The notes beneath the pieces are model-generated. The model had not been told where the DNA came from and made no database searches. It saw nothing but the letters and a program-made list of their open reading frames with translations. Below are positions 33,385-44,810 of a stretch of 64,000 nucleotides of DNA, piece after piece. Each line of letters opens with the position of its first letter. The stretch's first letter is position 1. Source of the DNA: Cordilura impudica (lineage: Eukaryota; Arthropoda; Insecta; Diptera; Scathophagidae); the NCBI GenBank assembly GCA_963682025.1, contig OY821521.1, positions 51,142,807 to 51,206,806 of the forward strand. The letters run 5' to 3'. The translations under genes and the position numbers were made by a program.

Positions 33385-33711
33385 TTAGAGGGTTAAATTT
33401 TTTAATTTTTTATTAAAAAATTTTAAAAAGCCCACAAGAAATGTATATTTTTTCATAAAGTATACCCTAAAGTTTGGTTAATTAATTTATTGAATAATAT
33501 TTAAATTATTCGAATAACTCATGTTTTTTAAATGTTAAAATTATTTGATTACTTTTGATACTTTAATTCTCTAACCGAATAAGCTTAAATCCTTTGCTCT
33601 TTTAATTAATTAATTGATTTAATAGAATACCTTTTAATTAATTCGAATAGTTTATGATATTTATATGTTAAAATTATTCAGTTATTTTGTAAATTTTACT
33701 TCTATTTATCA
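33385..33711 (+). repeat. Segmental duplicate of 26740-27400, left part
   Basis: It matches the 26.7-27.4 kb region block by block (CCACAAGAAATGTATA, TATACCCTAAA, TTACTTTTGATACTTTAA, GATTTAATAGA) but lacks the Hel-D insertion. It continues at 34477 beyond the foldback element. Confidence 0.8.
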
Positions 33712-33719
33712 AGGTTCAG

Positions 33720-34468
33720 AAAATACACACATGAAACACACAATGTTCTGTTCAAAAGCAGCCAACACATATCTTTATTTTCATATCAATTATGTTTGTT
33801 TTTAAAATTTCTTCGGTGCCCAACACAACCATGACTGTGTTCGTTTTAATATTTCGTTATTTACACGAACATTTTTGTATCACGTACTTTTTGTTTCAAT
33901 CACACATAAAGCACACATTTTTGAGTGTTGCTTTATTTGAAGTTCATGTTCTGGTACGTGTATTGAAAAAAAAAAAAAACAGAACATGTACAATAAACAG
34001 GTTTGAGTTCAGTTATATTTTAAGTCGTGTTGTGGCTCGTGTAGTAAGAAAAAACAGTCGTGTTTAAAATATAACTGAACTCGAACCTGTTTATTGTACA
34101 TGTTCTGTTTTTTCTTACTACACGAGACACAACACTACTTAAAATATAACTGAACGCGAACCTGTTTATTGTACATGTTCTGATTTTTTTTTCAATACAC
34201 GTACCAGAACATGAACTTCAAATAAAGCAACACTCAAAAATGTGTGCTTTATGTGTGATTGAAACAAAAAGTACGTGATACAAAAATGTTCGTGTAAATA
34301 ACGAAATATTAAAACGAACACAGTCATGGTTGTGTTGGGCACCGAAGAAAATTTAAAAACAAACATAATTGATATGAAAATAAAAATATGTGTGTGTTGG
34401 TCTAAGTTATGTTTGTTTACATATATGTACGAGTTTTTTATTCAGTGTGTGTTTTTTTCTGCACTCTG
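33720..34468. mobile_element. hAT-like foldback element, 749 bp, with 8-bp target duplication
   Basis: The ends are CAAGGTTCAGAAA and the inverse of CAGAGTGCAGAAA (10 of 13 match). The flanking 8-bp repeat CTATTTAT lies at 33712-33719 and 34469-34476. Long, nearly perfect inverted arms cover about 33780-33985 and 34170-34385, with inner arms around 33980-34165 repeating the same palindromic block. The duplicated locus at about 27395 is an empty site. Open frames of 66-91 codons occur in both arms because they are mirror images, not genes. Confidence 0.9.
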
Positions 34469-34476
34469 CTATTTAT

Positions 34477-34650
34477 ATAATAATTTCAATTTATTCGAAT
34501 AACTAATGTTAGTTAAAATTATTGGATTTATTTTAAAATTTTAATTCTGTATAAAAAATGTTAAAATTATTCGTTTTATTTTATTTTAATTCTGAATAAT
34601 AATTTTATATTTAATCGAATAATTAATGATACTTAAGTTTTGAATTTTAC
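34477..34650 (+). repeat. Segmental duplicate of 27400-27600, right part
   Basis: AATTTATTCGAATAACTAATGTTAGTTAAAATTATTGGATTT and ATTTAATCGAATAATTAATGATACTTAA match 27405-27595. With the left part it shows that the foldback element was inserted after the duplication. Confidence 0.8.
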
Positions 34651-35253
34651 GTGTTGAATATTGCAATTATCGTTATGATTGGTTCGTGCTTTGATTATTC
34701 CCCATATAAAAATAACAGCCGGTATGAACTTTTTCATATCCTTAGGCCAATTTTTTTATATCCAATTATGACCCAAATAAAATTAGATCTAAGACCCTTT
34801 CTTGGCTCTCAAGACACAAATTATCTTTAATTTTTTAAATTTAAAGTTCAATAAAAATATATTTTTTCACAGGGGTTTGCATATTTGCGTAGACTTCCAT
34901 GGATTCAAATATATTTTCAAAATTTTCTAGCACATTAAAATTTTAATTAATATTTTGAAAACGCGTACATCATAAAAACGTCTTGTTTTTAGTCAATTAA
35001 CTATATCCGTGTCACATTCACAGTAGGTGGGTGAAAAACGTAGAGTCTACTAAATTTAGTTAAATCTTTTTTTTTAATTTTAATATTTAAAATAGTAAAT
35101 TTTTTTAAGATTTCATCTAAAGTAGAACTTGGAATATTGAATATAAATGCCAAATTGTCTTTACCAGAATAGGAAACCCTTATTTTTAAAAGCAACATGT
35201 AGTCCTTATAATTATTTAGTTTTAAAGTTTTTCCTTGATTTCTTCTTTTAAAG
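34651..35253 (+). other. Intron 7, 3' portion, with a small Fam-A fragment
   Basis: At 34690-34760, CCCCATATAAAAATAACAGCCGGTATGAACTTTTTCATATC is Fam-A. The rest is unassigned. The acceptor is TTCTTTTAAAG at 35253. Confidence 0.5.
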
Positions 35254-35354
35254 GCCGACTTGGATCGCCAACATTTATTGGGCGATAGATCCCGTAATGG
35301 TGTTTATGAAAGTGTTGTAGCCGATGGCATTGAAGGCTTGGAACATCAAGAAAG
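35254..35354 (+). CDS. Gdap2: GDAP2-like protein, coding exon 8 (start of helical linker)
   Basis: It reads A-D-L-D-R-Q-H-L-L-G-D-R-S-R-N-G-V-Y-E-S-V-V-A-D-G-I-E-G-L-E-H-Q-E-R, about residues 324-357. It corresponds to human GDIDKQRKLILQGQLSEAALQKQHQR just before the CRAL-TRIO domain. It ends in phase 2 at a perfect GTAAGT. I found no CRAL-TRIO exon downstream in the window, so the following intron is longer than 28.6 kb. Confidence 0.88.
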
Positions 35355-36164
35355 GTAAGTTAACACTTTATATTAAATGTAATTAAATATTAACTAAATG
35401 AATAATACGTCATTTTAGACAAAATTAAATGTCGTTAACAAATTGTACAATAATTATTTAACGCTTTGTGGTTTTACAACGAATATCAATTTCACTAGTT
35501 AAGTAATTAAGTTTTCAATTTCAAAAGTTATTGTTAGTCAAAGTATCATTTTCAAGTAAGATGGTTGGCTTACAGCAATTTAAAAACGTGTTAGTTTTAG
35601 CAAGACACAAAATTATATTCTCTAATCTCTTAAATGTTTGGCTGGCACGCAAACTTTTTAATAACATTAGTTAAAAGTTAAGGCAAAGAAAATAAATTTT
35701 ATTGGTATCCAATAATTTCTAATAAAAAAATGTTAATCTGTTAATAGTTTTTTGAACTCCAAAAATCGCAAAATATTGGAAATTTAAATGGAACTAAAAA
35801 AATCGCTTAAATTGCTATAAAAACCACTTAAGTAGCAGCATTTCTCATTTAAAAGCAACCTAAATGAGAGAATACATTAATGAGAGAATGAATGTATTTT
35901 GTTTTGTTTTGAGTACGATTATTATAATTAAACAACTAAATTATAAATACTTTCGATATCATTCGAATTCACTGAATATTAAAAACAATTTTTTATGGAT
36001 CGTTGCACGCTGAATGACGATGTCGGTGCTGGGTTGAATGTATTTCTCATACGATCTTAACATCTGAAAGTTTTCAATTGTTTATAACAAGAAGCATTTC
36101 ATTTGAACTCATTCTGAGTTATTATTGCGTATTCCTTATTTTTGGCATAAATTAAATTAATTAT
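35355..36164 (+). other. Intron 8, start: AT-rich, no feature
   Basis: No recognisable coding relic or repeat end in about 0.8 kb. Confidence 0.45.
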
Positions 36165-36420
36165 ACCCTACACTACTATGTAGTCATGGTTCAATGAGTT
36201 GGTATTACATATTCTTTATAGCTACAAAAATATCCATCAACTCTAACGCACTTCGTGAGTCGATTTATCGATTTCCGTCCGTTTGTTTGTCTGTGAAAAT
36301 TTTTTACACAAACTACTGGTCAGAAATGAAAATAAAAGGTGTTTTTTATAGCCCGATAGAACTTAAAATTGTAAAAAATAATACAAAAAAATTAAATTTT
36401 TAGACAAAAAAAAAATTTTT
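36165..36420 (+). mobile_element. Fam-A fragment followed by a rosa-like mariner terminus
   Basis: 36165-36330 has TATACCCTACACTACTATGTAG, GTCCGTTTGTTTGTCTGTG and ACAAACTACTGGTC. From 36338, AAGGTGTTTTTTATAGCC and AACTTAAAATTGTAAAAAAT match the terminal 80 bp of the mariner at 2152. Confidence 0.6.
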
Positions 36421-36662
36421 TTTATCTAAAGATCAACATGGGCGCATAAATTACACTGCAAAAAATGTAAAAAAAAAATTAAAATCTCAATTTTTAATGT
36501 TTTCAAATTTTATGATTTTTGCATAAATTGGAAAAAATATTTTTATTTAGTTTAGTTAAATAGAACATTTTTTTTATTCTTTTATATTTCTTTTATAATT
36601 GTTTGCAGTGAAATAATGATTGCCGAAATTGTAATTTAGCACAATAATAATTATGATTATAA

Positions 36663-37013
36663 TCTTGTGACCGATGTTTTGTTCTACTGTTTTATCCCGA
36701 TTATGACCAAACGTATATTAGTTGAAAGGTATTTGTTTTTAGCGGTTTTGCAGATTTACAGATTTTTTTAATTTTTTCCTTTATTTTGAGTAAATTGCAT
36801 TTAAAGTTGCTACTAACACATACATAAAATTATACAATGCTATGTGTGTGTTTATTAAATCTGTTAATGTGTTTGTACTAAAAATGAGTTTGTTTTTTGT
36901 GTTGATTTGTGAATTGGATAAAATTGATTAGCATACCTTTAGGGTCTTTATTTAATGAAAAAATAAAATTTCCTAGTATTTTCACTCGAATTTTGAGGGC
37001 TGGAATCTGCTAG
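36663..37013 (+). mobile_element. Hel-D copy 5: non-autonomous Helitron, 5' truncated
   Basis: It starts within the family at TCTTGTGACCGATGTTTTG and continues to CTCGAATTTTGAGGGCTGGAATCTGCTAG/T. About 30 bp of the 5' end are missing. Confidence 0.85.
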
Positions 37014-37147
37014 TTGTACATTATTAGTCTATATTTAATACGTATATAAGAATTAACACAATTATCTATGTAAGAATTTAAAAAATTGTTTTGCACTGAC
37101 TACTCCTTTCGACTTTAGTTTTGAGGATGAAAAGTCAACATAACGAA

Positions 37148-40100
37148 TGGATGTTTTTTTAAGCCAGATAGAACATGAAATTCTAAAAACTAAAACAAAG
37201 CGCATTCTGTTCGTCCAATTTTTGGCCACTTTTTCGAGCATTGTTGACCGTATGCCCCAAATAATATGGAAAATTTGGCCTCCAATTGTTTCTGGTTTAT
37301 CAGCATAAACCAATGACTTCACATAGCCCCTCAGAAAATCATCGGAAGGTGTTAAATATCTTGAAAGTTGCTCAAAATAGAATGATCGCCAAATTTTGAT
37401 TTCAATAAGTCGATGGTTGCGGTCGTCGTATGGCACGGATCAATGTCAATCATATTTTTAAACAAAAACTCATTGATCATGATGCGTTAACGATATCCAT
37501 TGACTGTTATGCGAGCTCCGGCCTCATTTTCTAAGAAATAAGATCCGCTGATGCCACCAGCGTGTAAACCGCACCAAACGGTGCATTTTTTTGGATGTAA
37601 CGGAGTCTGTAAATCTGTTTTGGATAGGTATAGCTACATAAGCCGTTAAGCCAAAAATGAGCCTGATCGTTGAGCACAATTATGCGATGAAACTTAGGGT
37701 CTTTTTTCTTCTTGAACGACCGAACCCCGCCTCCCACCATGGTCCGAACCCTGGCGGATTCCAAGAGCTGTCAAGTAGCTTGTGTGGTCGTAAATCAGCT
37801 ACAGACTATGTCATCATCATTGAGGTATTCAATTATATCGTGCTTTACTTTCAATACATTACAATTTAAATCAACGAAATTGTGTAACACATTATAATCA
37901 TGACAAGTTTTGCGGAAAGGATAAGAATTAGCATAATTAATTCTAAAATAGTCCAAATGAAGCGGATTAAAATGTCTTTTGAATCTACAAGGTATGTTAA
38001 AATTCAAATTAGATAAAAGAATTCCGAGTCAACGTCACCTTTCGCAAGGTTGAAAACAAAGGTGACACCCAACATGGTCCTCCTACTCTCAAGATTTGGA
38101 AGTCTGATAAGCTTTATTCTATTAGTATATGATGGTAATTTATCATAACTCCAACCTAAACCAAGTAGACAGAATAGCAAAATCTTTCTCTGCTCATACT
38201 CAATTGCATTGGCGTGAACTTGATAATATGGATTCCATATCATTGATGCATATTCCAAAATTGGTCTTACAAGTGTTATATAAAGCTGTTTAGTAACATA
38301 TGGATCTGAAAAATCCTTAGCCCATCTTTTACGAAACCAAGAGTAGATCTGGCCTTATTAACAACCATATTAACATGACCGAGGTCAAGTTTCCTATCCC
38401 TAAATACACCAAGATCCAGAAATGTTTGAATGGAAATGGCATCCTTTCTGCGCAATACCATATGTTTACATTTCTTAAGATTTAGTTCCATCAAGTTCAC
38501 ATTACACCATTCAACTAATAACTCAAGCTTACGCTGAAGAGTAATATGACCATTTAAGTCATTGAAACTGTGAAATAACTTAACATCATCTGCATACAAA
38601 AGGACGTTGCAGTTCGAAATTACAGTCGGAAGATCATTTATGAATAGTAAAAACAATAACGGACCAAAATGACCGCCTTGGGCAACGCCAGAAGTAACTC
38701 TTATGATTTTAGATTCAATATTGCGAAACATGACCCTTTGAGATCTAATAGATTCATGTATGCCAATGAGTCCTAGTTTGAGAAGTAAAAGATTATGATC
38801 CACCCTATCAAAAGCTTTACTAAAATCAGTGTATATCACATCTGTCTGGACGAAACCTTTGAAAACATGAGTCGAAAATTCTAGAAGATTAGTAAGTGTT
38901 GATCTTGATTTTAAAAAGCCATGAGAGATAATCAGTAACACGTTTTTCCATTAACTAAGGAATAAAACTTAGCTTAGCTATTCCCCCAGTATAGTTATGT
39001 ACATTCACCTTACCACCTCACTTGTACAAAGGTATAATAAATGAGTCTTTCCAAGAAGTAGGAAAATAAGCAATTTGCAGAAGACTGTTTAATATACACG
39101 TAATGAGAACACTTAGAATTTGAGCGCAGTTTCTCAAAATACAAGCAGGAACACTACTAAGACCAGGTTTGTTTGAAAATTTAAACTGAATCAGAGAGAC
39201 TTAAACAGTTTCCGTATGAAATATTTGATACCGATGCAACTTTTATTAAATATGGATAGTTAGCTACGGTTAAAGTATTTGAAATAGAATTGCTATACGT
39301 GGACTGGAAACAATCAGCAAACTTATTCTCAATATCAAGATAATCAGAGAATAAATTATCATTGCAAAACATTGTAGATCAGATATTCTCTCAAGAAGTG
39401 TATTATGAAAGGGAAATGTCGTAGATGGAATAAACGATAAGGAATTAGACGAATAATGCCATAATACGTTAGGTGAATTGAAACCACCTAGTAAGTAACC
39501 AGGTGTCAGACAACTACTTACAGAGAAAATCGCATTAAGATGAGCATCATATATTGTATTGAGAGAGCATGGAGGAATATAGGAACAAGTGATGTAAGTA
39601 ATTTTACTCGGGAAAATAGCTTTCATACATATGAACTCAATACTAGTATCAATATCATCAAATTAAACCAAACTTAAGATAATCTTACTACCTATAGCAA
39701 TTAGAACCCCACCTGCATCCTATCACGTCGAAATATCTGAACTTTTCCCGACATAATCTCCATATCAGTTTCCGTCAGTTTCCAACTACTCAAAAGTCAA
39801 ATCGGCAAAAGAACGACGCATATGATGGTCTCATGGCTTTACTTCCTGCACCAGCTGGATGTTGTACGGGTGTAGGATAAGATCTTTGTGCAAAATTTTC
39901 TACGTAGTGGACGTACATAGCCCCAATTTCTGCGACCGATGACGAATAGATAAATTTGGATCTTCTTCCACACTTTCGTTTACAGCGGCGATATTCTCTT
40001 CAGTACGCACATTCCTTCTACGTGTTGGTGTTACTGCATCATTTATAGAGTATGTGATATGAAATCTATCCACAATTCGACGGATGGCTTGCTAAGATGG

Positions 40101-40291
40101 ACGATTCTGTGCGCCATAAAAATCACGAAGTCGTCTATAAGTTGCGCAAATCGATGACTAATTTTCAAAGTAAATTTGGTCAATTTGGTAGCATTGTTCA
40201 AGCGTGAAAATATTCGCGATCATTTGCCAGAGTATACTGATCATAAATATTTAAAAAAATGAGCGCAGTATGTCAGCAAAAAAACACCCTT
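37148..40291 (-). mobile_element. Rosa-like mariner, split by a Jockey-like insertion
   Basis: Two parts, 37148-37701 and 39766-40291, join into one element related to the copy at 2152. The first (3' half on the minus strand) gives L-R-G-Y-V-K-S-L-V-Y-A-D-K-P-E-T-I and M-L-E-K-V-A-K-N-W-T-N-R. The second gives the N-terminal half and ends with AAAACACCCTT next to TA. At the join both sides read within the GGGTYAGTTTCC context of the family. The left end is degraded. Confidence 0.8.
37702..39765 (-). pseudogene. Jockey-like non-LTR retrotransposon inserted in a mariner
   Basis: The minus strand encodes a piece of the AP-like endonuclease (39626-39270: L-L-G-G-F-N-S-P-N-V-L-W; F-P-F-H-N-T-L-L-E-R-I-S-D-L). 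The reverse transcriptase follows (38941-38276: I-Y-T-D-F-S-K-A-F-D-R-V-D-H, S-G-V-A-Q-G-G-H-F-G-P-L, L-L-Y-A-D-D-V-K-L-F). The thumb and C-terminal region is at 38258-37795 (M-E-Y-A-S-M-I-W-N-P-Y-Y-Q). Motif A and YADD are intact, but stops and frame changes divide the ORF. ORF1 is not seen, so it is 5' truncated. Confidence 0.85.
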
Positions 40292-40309
40292 TAAATTTGA
40301 TATAATAAG

Positions 40310-40585
40310 TTTTTATCGGCCATTAATATCCACTTTAAGATTGAATTAAATTGCTCTATGATCCAGATATCATTTACCGTAATCCAATTTGGTTGTTCTG
40401 TGTTTATTGTATCCAAATTAATCATAGTCCCGATTTTCAAATTCATCTAAAGACTTACAAGTGTGACATTTTTTACACAGATTTGTTTTGTTGTGCACAA
40501 AAGTGACTTGGGGCCATAATCACAACAAATCGCTTTGCCTCTATGTATGCAAGAAATACATGATCATCTGCCAACTATAACTTTC
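40310..40585 (+). mobile_element. Fam-A, strongly diverged copy
   Basis: TTTTATCGGCCATTAAT, TGCTCTATGATCCAGATATCAT, TGTGTTTATTGTATCC and CCAACTATAACTTTCTTAGTTG follow Fam-A order. Confidence 0.55.
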
Positions 40586-41059
40586 TTAGTTGTTTTCAAA
40601 AAGATTTGTTTGTTTTAGATTATTACCTTTCGTTAATTATTTGTTTTTTCCATAAAAATTTAGCACACTATTAAAATCATACAAAATAATCTCAACTGAA
40701 ATTTCATGTTTTAATATCGGTAATAAATTTGTATTATTTTTGGATACAATCCTTATAATGTTTATGTTTTATTTATCTTAGCAGTTGGAATATGTTATGA
40801 TTCTACGCGTTATATGGAATCTATTTAAACAAAAAAAAAAAAAAATTTCTTACAATCAAAAAATAAACAATGTGTTTAGACTGCCATCAAAATCTAGTTA
40901 ATTAAAATTCTTTCAAATCTTGTAGAGTCATTAATAAATAAATAATGGATTAGAAGTGGTTTACATTTTTATAATTATGACCTTCCGAAAAAAAATCGTG
41001 GTTCCCAACTAGTGGTATTGATATACACGGACATAGCCTCATTCTAGCTAAATATTTTC
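40586..41059 (+). other. Intron 8: unassigned stretch
   Basis: AT-rich, nothing recognised. Confidence 0.4.
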
Positions 41060-42265
41060 TTTCCAACGCTTACCCAATTTTTTAGTCATTCCAAATAAGA
41101 GCATTTCTGAAGATCCTTGAAATATTCATTTACTTGATCAATTATTATTTCGTCGCCTAACCAAAACTTTAATTGTGGAAATAGAAGATAATATCGGCAT
41201 AATATGGCGGATGAGGTAGCAATGCGTTCCCCAATTCATGGAATTTTGAATAAATTGGTCCAATAAGTTATCATAATTTATTGTTTTTTCCTTTTGAAGG
41301 TCTTCAATATTTCGTCATGACCTTGTTGGCCTTCGATGATGGTTGGCCCGGAAAAAACTGTTTTATACTGCTGCTTAGTCTTCGGTTTGTTAAAATGGAT
41401 CCACGATACATCCACAATTATAAAACGGCCCAGAGACTCGTCCGCATGGCTGTTGCGACCACGCCGTGTACGCTCAATTGTGAGAAAATGCAGCATCCAT
41501 TTTGCGGACAACTTTTTAAAATTATTATCTATAATAATAATAGGCTAGGCGATTTCTTGTGACCGATTTTTTGTTCTACCGTTTTATCCCGATTTTGACA
41601 AAACGTATATTTTGTGAAAGGTATTTCTTTTTAGCTGTTCACTAGACTTACAGATCTTTAAATTTTTGCCTTTATTTTGTGTAAATTGCATGTAAAGTTG
41701 CTACTAACTTATACATAAAATTATACAATACTGTGTGTGTTTATTAAATTTGTTAATGTATTTGTAAGTTTGTTTTCTTCATTCAAAATAATAAACCAAA
41801 AAAGTGATGGTTTGTGAATTGGCTGAGTTGAAAAAAAAAGTTGCCTACAATTTGCTCGAATTTCGAGCGCTGGAATCTGCTAGTTATTATTATTATTTAT
41901 TTATTGAAATATTAGAAAACAAGAACGAGTGTCACAATTTTGATTATGCAACTAATTAATTAAAATCTTAATCACTGAGCCATACGATGCACCAACATTC
42001 TCTCCGATCGCCAACACAATATAGTGCAGAACTTTCGGCAATACAAGTGCTTGTGTGACACATAACGAAACTCATTGATATTGATAGTGCGGAGTCCCCT
42101 TGGTACTTATCAAGTTATGAGCACTCAAAATTCACTTTTTCCATTTTTCAATAATTGGTAGGCCTTGAATATCTGCCAAATAGAAACTTAAAGACGGAGC
42201 TTGCTCAAAAGTTGACAGAAGTCAGACGATAGTTGACGGGAGTAGTGTAAGTTTTTTATTAACTA
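41060..42265 (-). mobile_element. Mariner relic, interrupted by Hel-D
   Basis: On the minus strand 41511-41278 reads S-A-K-W-M-L-H-F-L-T-I-E-R-T-R and V-S-W-I-H-F-N-K-P-K-T-K-Q-Q-Y-K, mariner central region. Upstream of the Helitron (41884-42265), fragments match the N-terminal part of the mariner at 22530, ending near AACTACGAGGTAAGTTC. Catalytic motifs are not readable. Confidence 0.7.
41528..41883 (+). mobile_element. Hel-D copy 6: non-autonomous Helitron
   Basis: It runs from A/TCTATAATAATAATAGGCTAGG to GCTCGAATTTCGAGCGCTGGAATCTGCTAG/T. The terminal hairpin is perfect. Confidence 0.9.
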
Positions 42266-42409
42266 CGAGGTAAGTTCAAAAAGGAAGGTAAGAGAAGGTG
42301 ACATATTTATTGAACCGCTCTGTTCATTTAAATCACTTTATTTACCAACAATATGGGGAAAAAAATTTTACTCGCATATACCTCGAACTTTCTCAAAAAC
42401 AATTTTCAT

Positions 42410-42760
42410 TTTTTATACCCCTCACACCACTGTGCAATATATTCCGGACACCCTATAAAGCATATATTTTCTTGATCCTTATAAAAAGAGAAGTTGATTT
42501 AGCAATAACCGTCTGTTCGTCTGTTTGTGGAAATCACGATCACACCCTCAATAACTAAGCTATACTGTTCTTTTTTGCATAATATCGTTAAATAACATCC
42601 TGATTAAGTTCCTATAGAAAATCATCAAAATCGGGCCAATGGATCATTAGATATGAATGGAAATGTGAAAAACTTGAAAAAATAAAAGCGTTCAATGTGT
42701 TTGTTGTTTTTCTTAAGATATATGTTTTAATTCTTCTTATTGTTGTAGTCGTTGTAGTTG
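42410..42760 (+). mobile_element. Fam-B copy (5' end and body)
   Basis: TATACCCCTCACACCACTGTGC, GTCTGTTCGTCTGTTTGTGG, AAATCACGATCACACCCTCA and TTTGTTGTTTTTCTTAAGATAT. No internal array follows. Confidence 0.7.
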
Positions 42761-43234
42761 TGGCATTTGCTTTATGAGTGTGTGTGTGTATGGTTTTACT
42801 GCAAAGACTGCTTTTCTAGCAGATGTGTTGAGAGCTCTTTTCAGTATGATTTCTATGTTCTTGACCTTAAAAACGTCTTTCATATGGAACCAGGTTTCCT
42901 ATAAATGACCAAATTCTCCTGATACTTTATAATAACATTTTGTAGGATCAAATTGGATTTTGTTGAAAATATTTAAAGATTTTAGCACGTACTTTTCAAA
43001 AGTGACTCAGCTCAAAATTTTTATTTTTCAGAAATCGACAATTGAAACAATTAAAACATAAAGAAAGACAACTATTAACGACAGTTAACAACAACAAAAC
43101 TGATATTTTATAGATAAACAAGTGTATAGTGCATAGTTTAAGCATACAAACCTGAAAAATTTAAATTTGGAGTGAGTCACTTTTGAACTAGGTGTGCGAT
43201 ATTATTTAAAGATAAGTTGATAAAAAAAAAATTC

Positions 43235-43653
43235 AAATATGCTTGCGAATGCTTAGGAAAGACAATTTGCTGCGTTGTTATGGATGACGAAACATATGTC
43301 AAAGCAGACTTCGTCTTCATTTGTAACAAGAGAAAATATTAATGCACAATTCCACAGAAAATTATAGAATAATTTCTTTTACCTAAACCCGCGTTGGATC
43401 CACTTTATTTTGAGATGGTTTTGCTTCAGCTCATTATGCTGCCACAACTTTAAATTTACTCTGGGAAAATAATATAGAATTTGTTTTAAAAAACATAAAT
43501 CCACCAAACGTCCCACAACACTGGCCAGTTGAAAGATATTGGGCTCTAATAAAAATCGATTTAAAGTAGAGTAAACAGACCTCAAATGACATAAAAGATT
43601 TGGAAAGAATATGGAGAAATGCCTTCAAAGTCTTAACAAATAACACTTTTTAA
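43235..43653 (+). pseudogene. Tc1/mariner-superfamily transposase relic, MDDETY type, copy 1
   Basis: The + strand gives C-C-V-V-M-D-D-E-T-Y-V-K-A-D-F, later F-V-L-K-N-I-N-P-P-N-V-P-Q-H-W-P-V-E-R-Y-W-A-L-I-K, then D-L-E-R-I-W-R-N-A-F-K-V-L. The D-D-E-T-Y and W-P-V-E-R-Y-W-A segments resemble the first Asp and the final acidic motif of IS630/Tc1-like transposases. Stops and frame changes are frequent. I do not know the family name. Confidence 0.65.
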
Positions 43654-43678
43654 ATATAAATTTTATTTTATGCTTTTA

Positions 43679-44006
43679 TCTATAATATTAATGGGCTATG
43701 CCATTTCTTGCAAACGTATATTATTTGAAAGGTATTTCTTTTTAGCTGTTCACCAGATTTACAGATTTTTAAATTTTTCCTTTATTTTGAGTAAATTGAA
43801 TTTGAAGTTGCTACTAACACATACATAAAATTATACGTATGCTATGTGTGTGTTTATTAAATTTGTTAATGTATTTGTTAATGAGTTTGTTATCTTCATT
43901 CACAATAATAATAAACCAAAAAAAGTGTTGGTTTGTGAATTGGCTAAGTTGAGAAATAAAGTTGTCTAGAAATTGCACTCGAATTTCGAGCGTTGGAATC
44001 TGCTAG
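43679..44006 (+). mobile_element. Hel-D copy 7: non-autonomous Helitron
   Basis: It runs from A/TCTATAATATTAATGGGCTATG (short internal deletion after it) to ACTCGAATTTCGAGCGTTGGAATCTGCTAG/T. Confidence 0.9.
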
Positions 44007-44386
44007 TTTTATTAATTATAAAATAAAATATATCTTTACACAACATCATAATAAGTCCATTATCTCCTCTGAATTTTCAAATTTGAAATGAAACTTTCCT
44101 GAACACTTTATTTAAAGTTGATTAATTTTTAACGAAACAACTTCCTGTTAGGATTTTTTAATTTTTTTTGCATTTTCTTCGCCAATTAGGGTTTTTTTGA
44201 CTTTATAAGTTTTAAGATTCTGATTTTGCTTTATACGAACTACCAAACTTTTTGCAACTCCACAGTTTCAAACAACATACTTTGGATAAAAATTAGGCTA
44301 TTGGCTCTAAACCTTAATAACTTTTTTCACATCTTTAGGTTTTTCGAAATCTTCTACCTTTCTTGTATTTGATAGTGTCATCTCTC

Positions 44387-44810
44387 TTGAAATTGCTGAC
44401 GAACTAGCCAGGAAGGGTTCTTCCCTGGATAGAGTCAACTTAGAAAACCCAATATCTCGAAAGTCTCTCATACTGAAACTAGCGGACTGGGCGACCAGTT
44501 CGCATGTATTAATTTGGGAGGATACTGACGTGGGTGAAGTCAGAAAAATATTATAGGGCACTCCCAACACTTTGAAAACTAGAGAAATCCTGAGTCTTAG
44601 CAGAAGGGAACTTAGTAAAATAATTGGTATCCTCACTGGACACTCTGAACTGAGAGGTTGCGGAGAGGATGACGAAATCCTGGGACTATACCTTTGTTAT
44701 ATCTATATAACGACATTATACCCAGCCCGACGGGTCTTAGCGAGATAAGTTGGAAAACACTCAGGAAATTTGTCGATGGAACCGAATTTCTAAGTTAATA
44801 TAGGAGTAGG
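44387..44810 (+). pseudogene. Non-LTR retrotransposon RNase H fragment
   Basis: The + strand reads E-I-A-D-E-L-A-R-K-G-S-S-L, then D-W-A-T-S-S-H-V-L-I-W-E-D-T-D-V-G-E-V and L-T-G-H-S-E-L-R-G. This is the end of the RNase H domain and C-terminal tail found in LOA/I-type and some Jockey-type elements. One stop (TAG after R-K-I-L) breaks it, and no RT accompanies it. Confidence 0.65.

Noticed and set aside
33792..34366. Two near-identical open frames of 91 and 66 codons facing each other
   Set aside because: They are mirror images in the arms of a foldback element, so both come from one palindrome.
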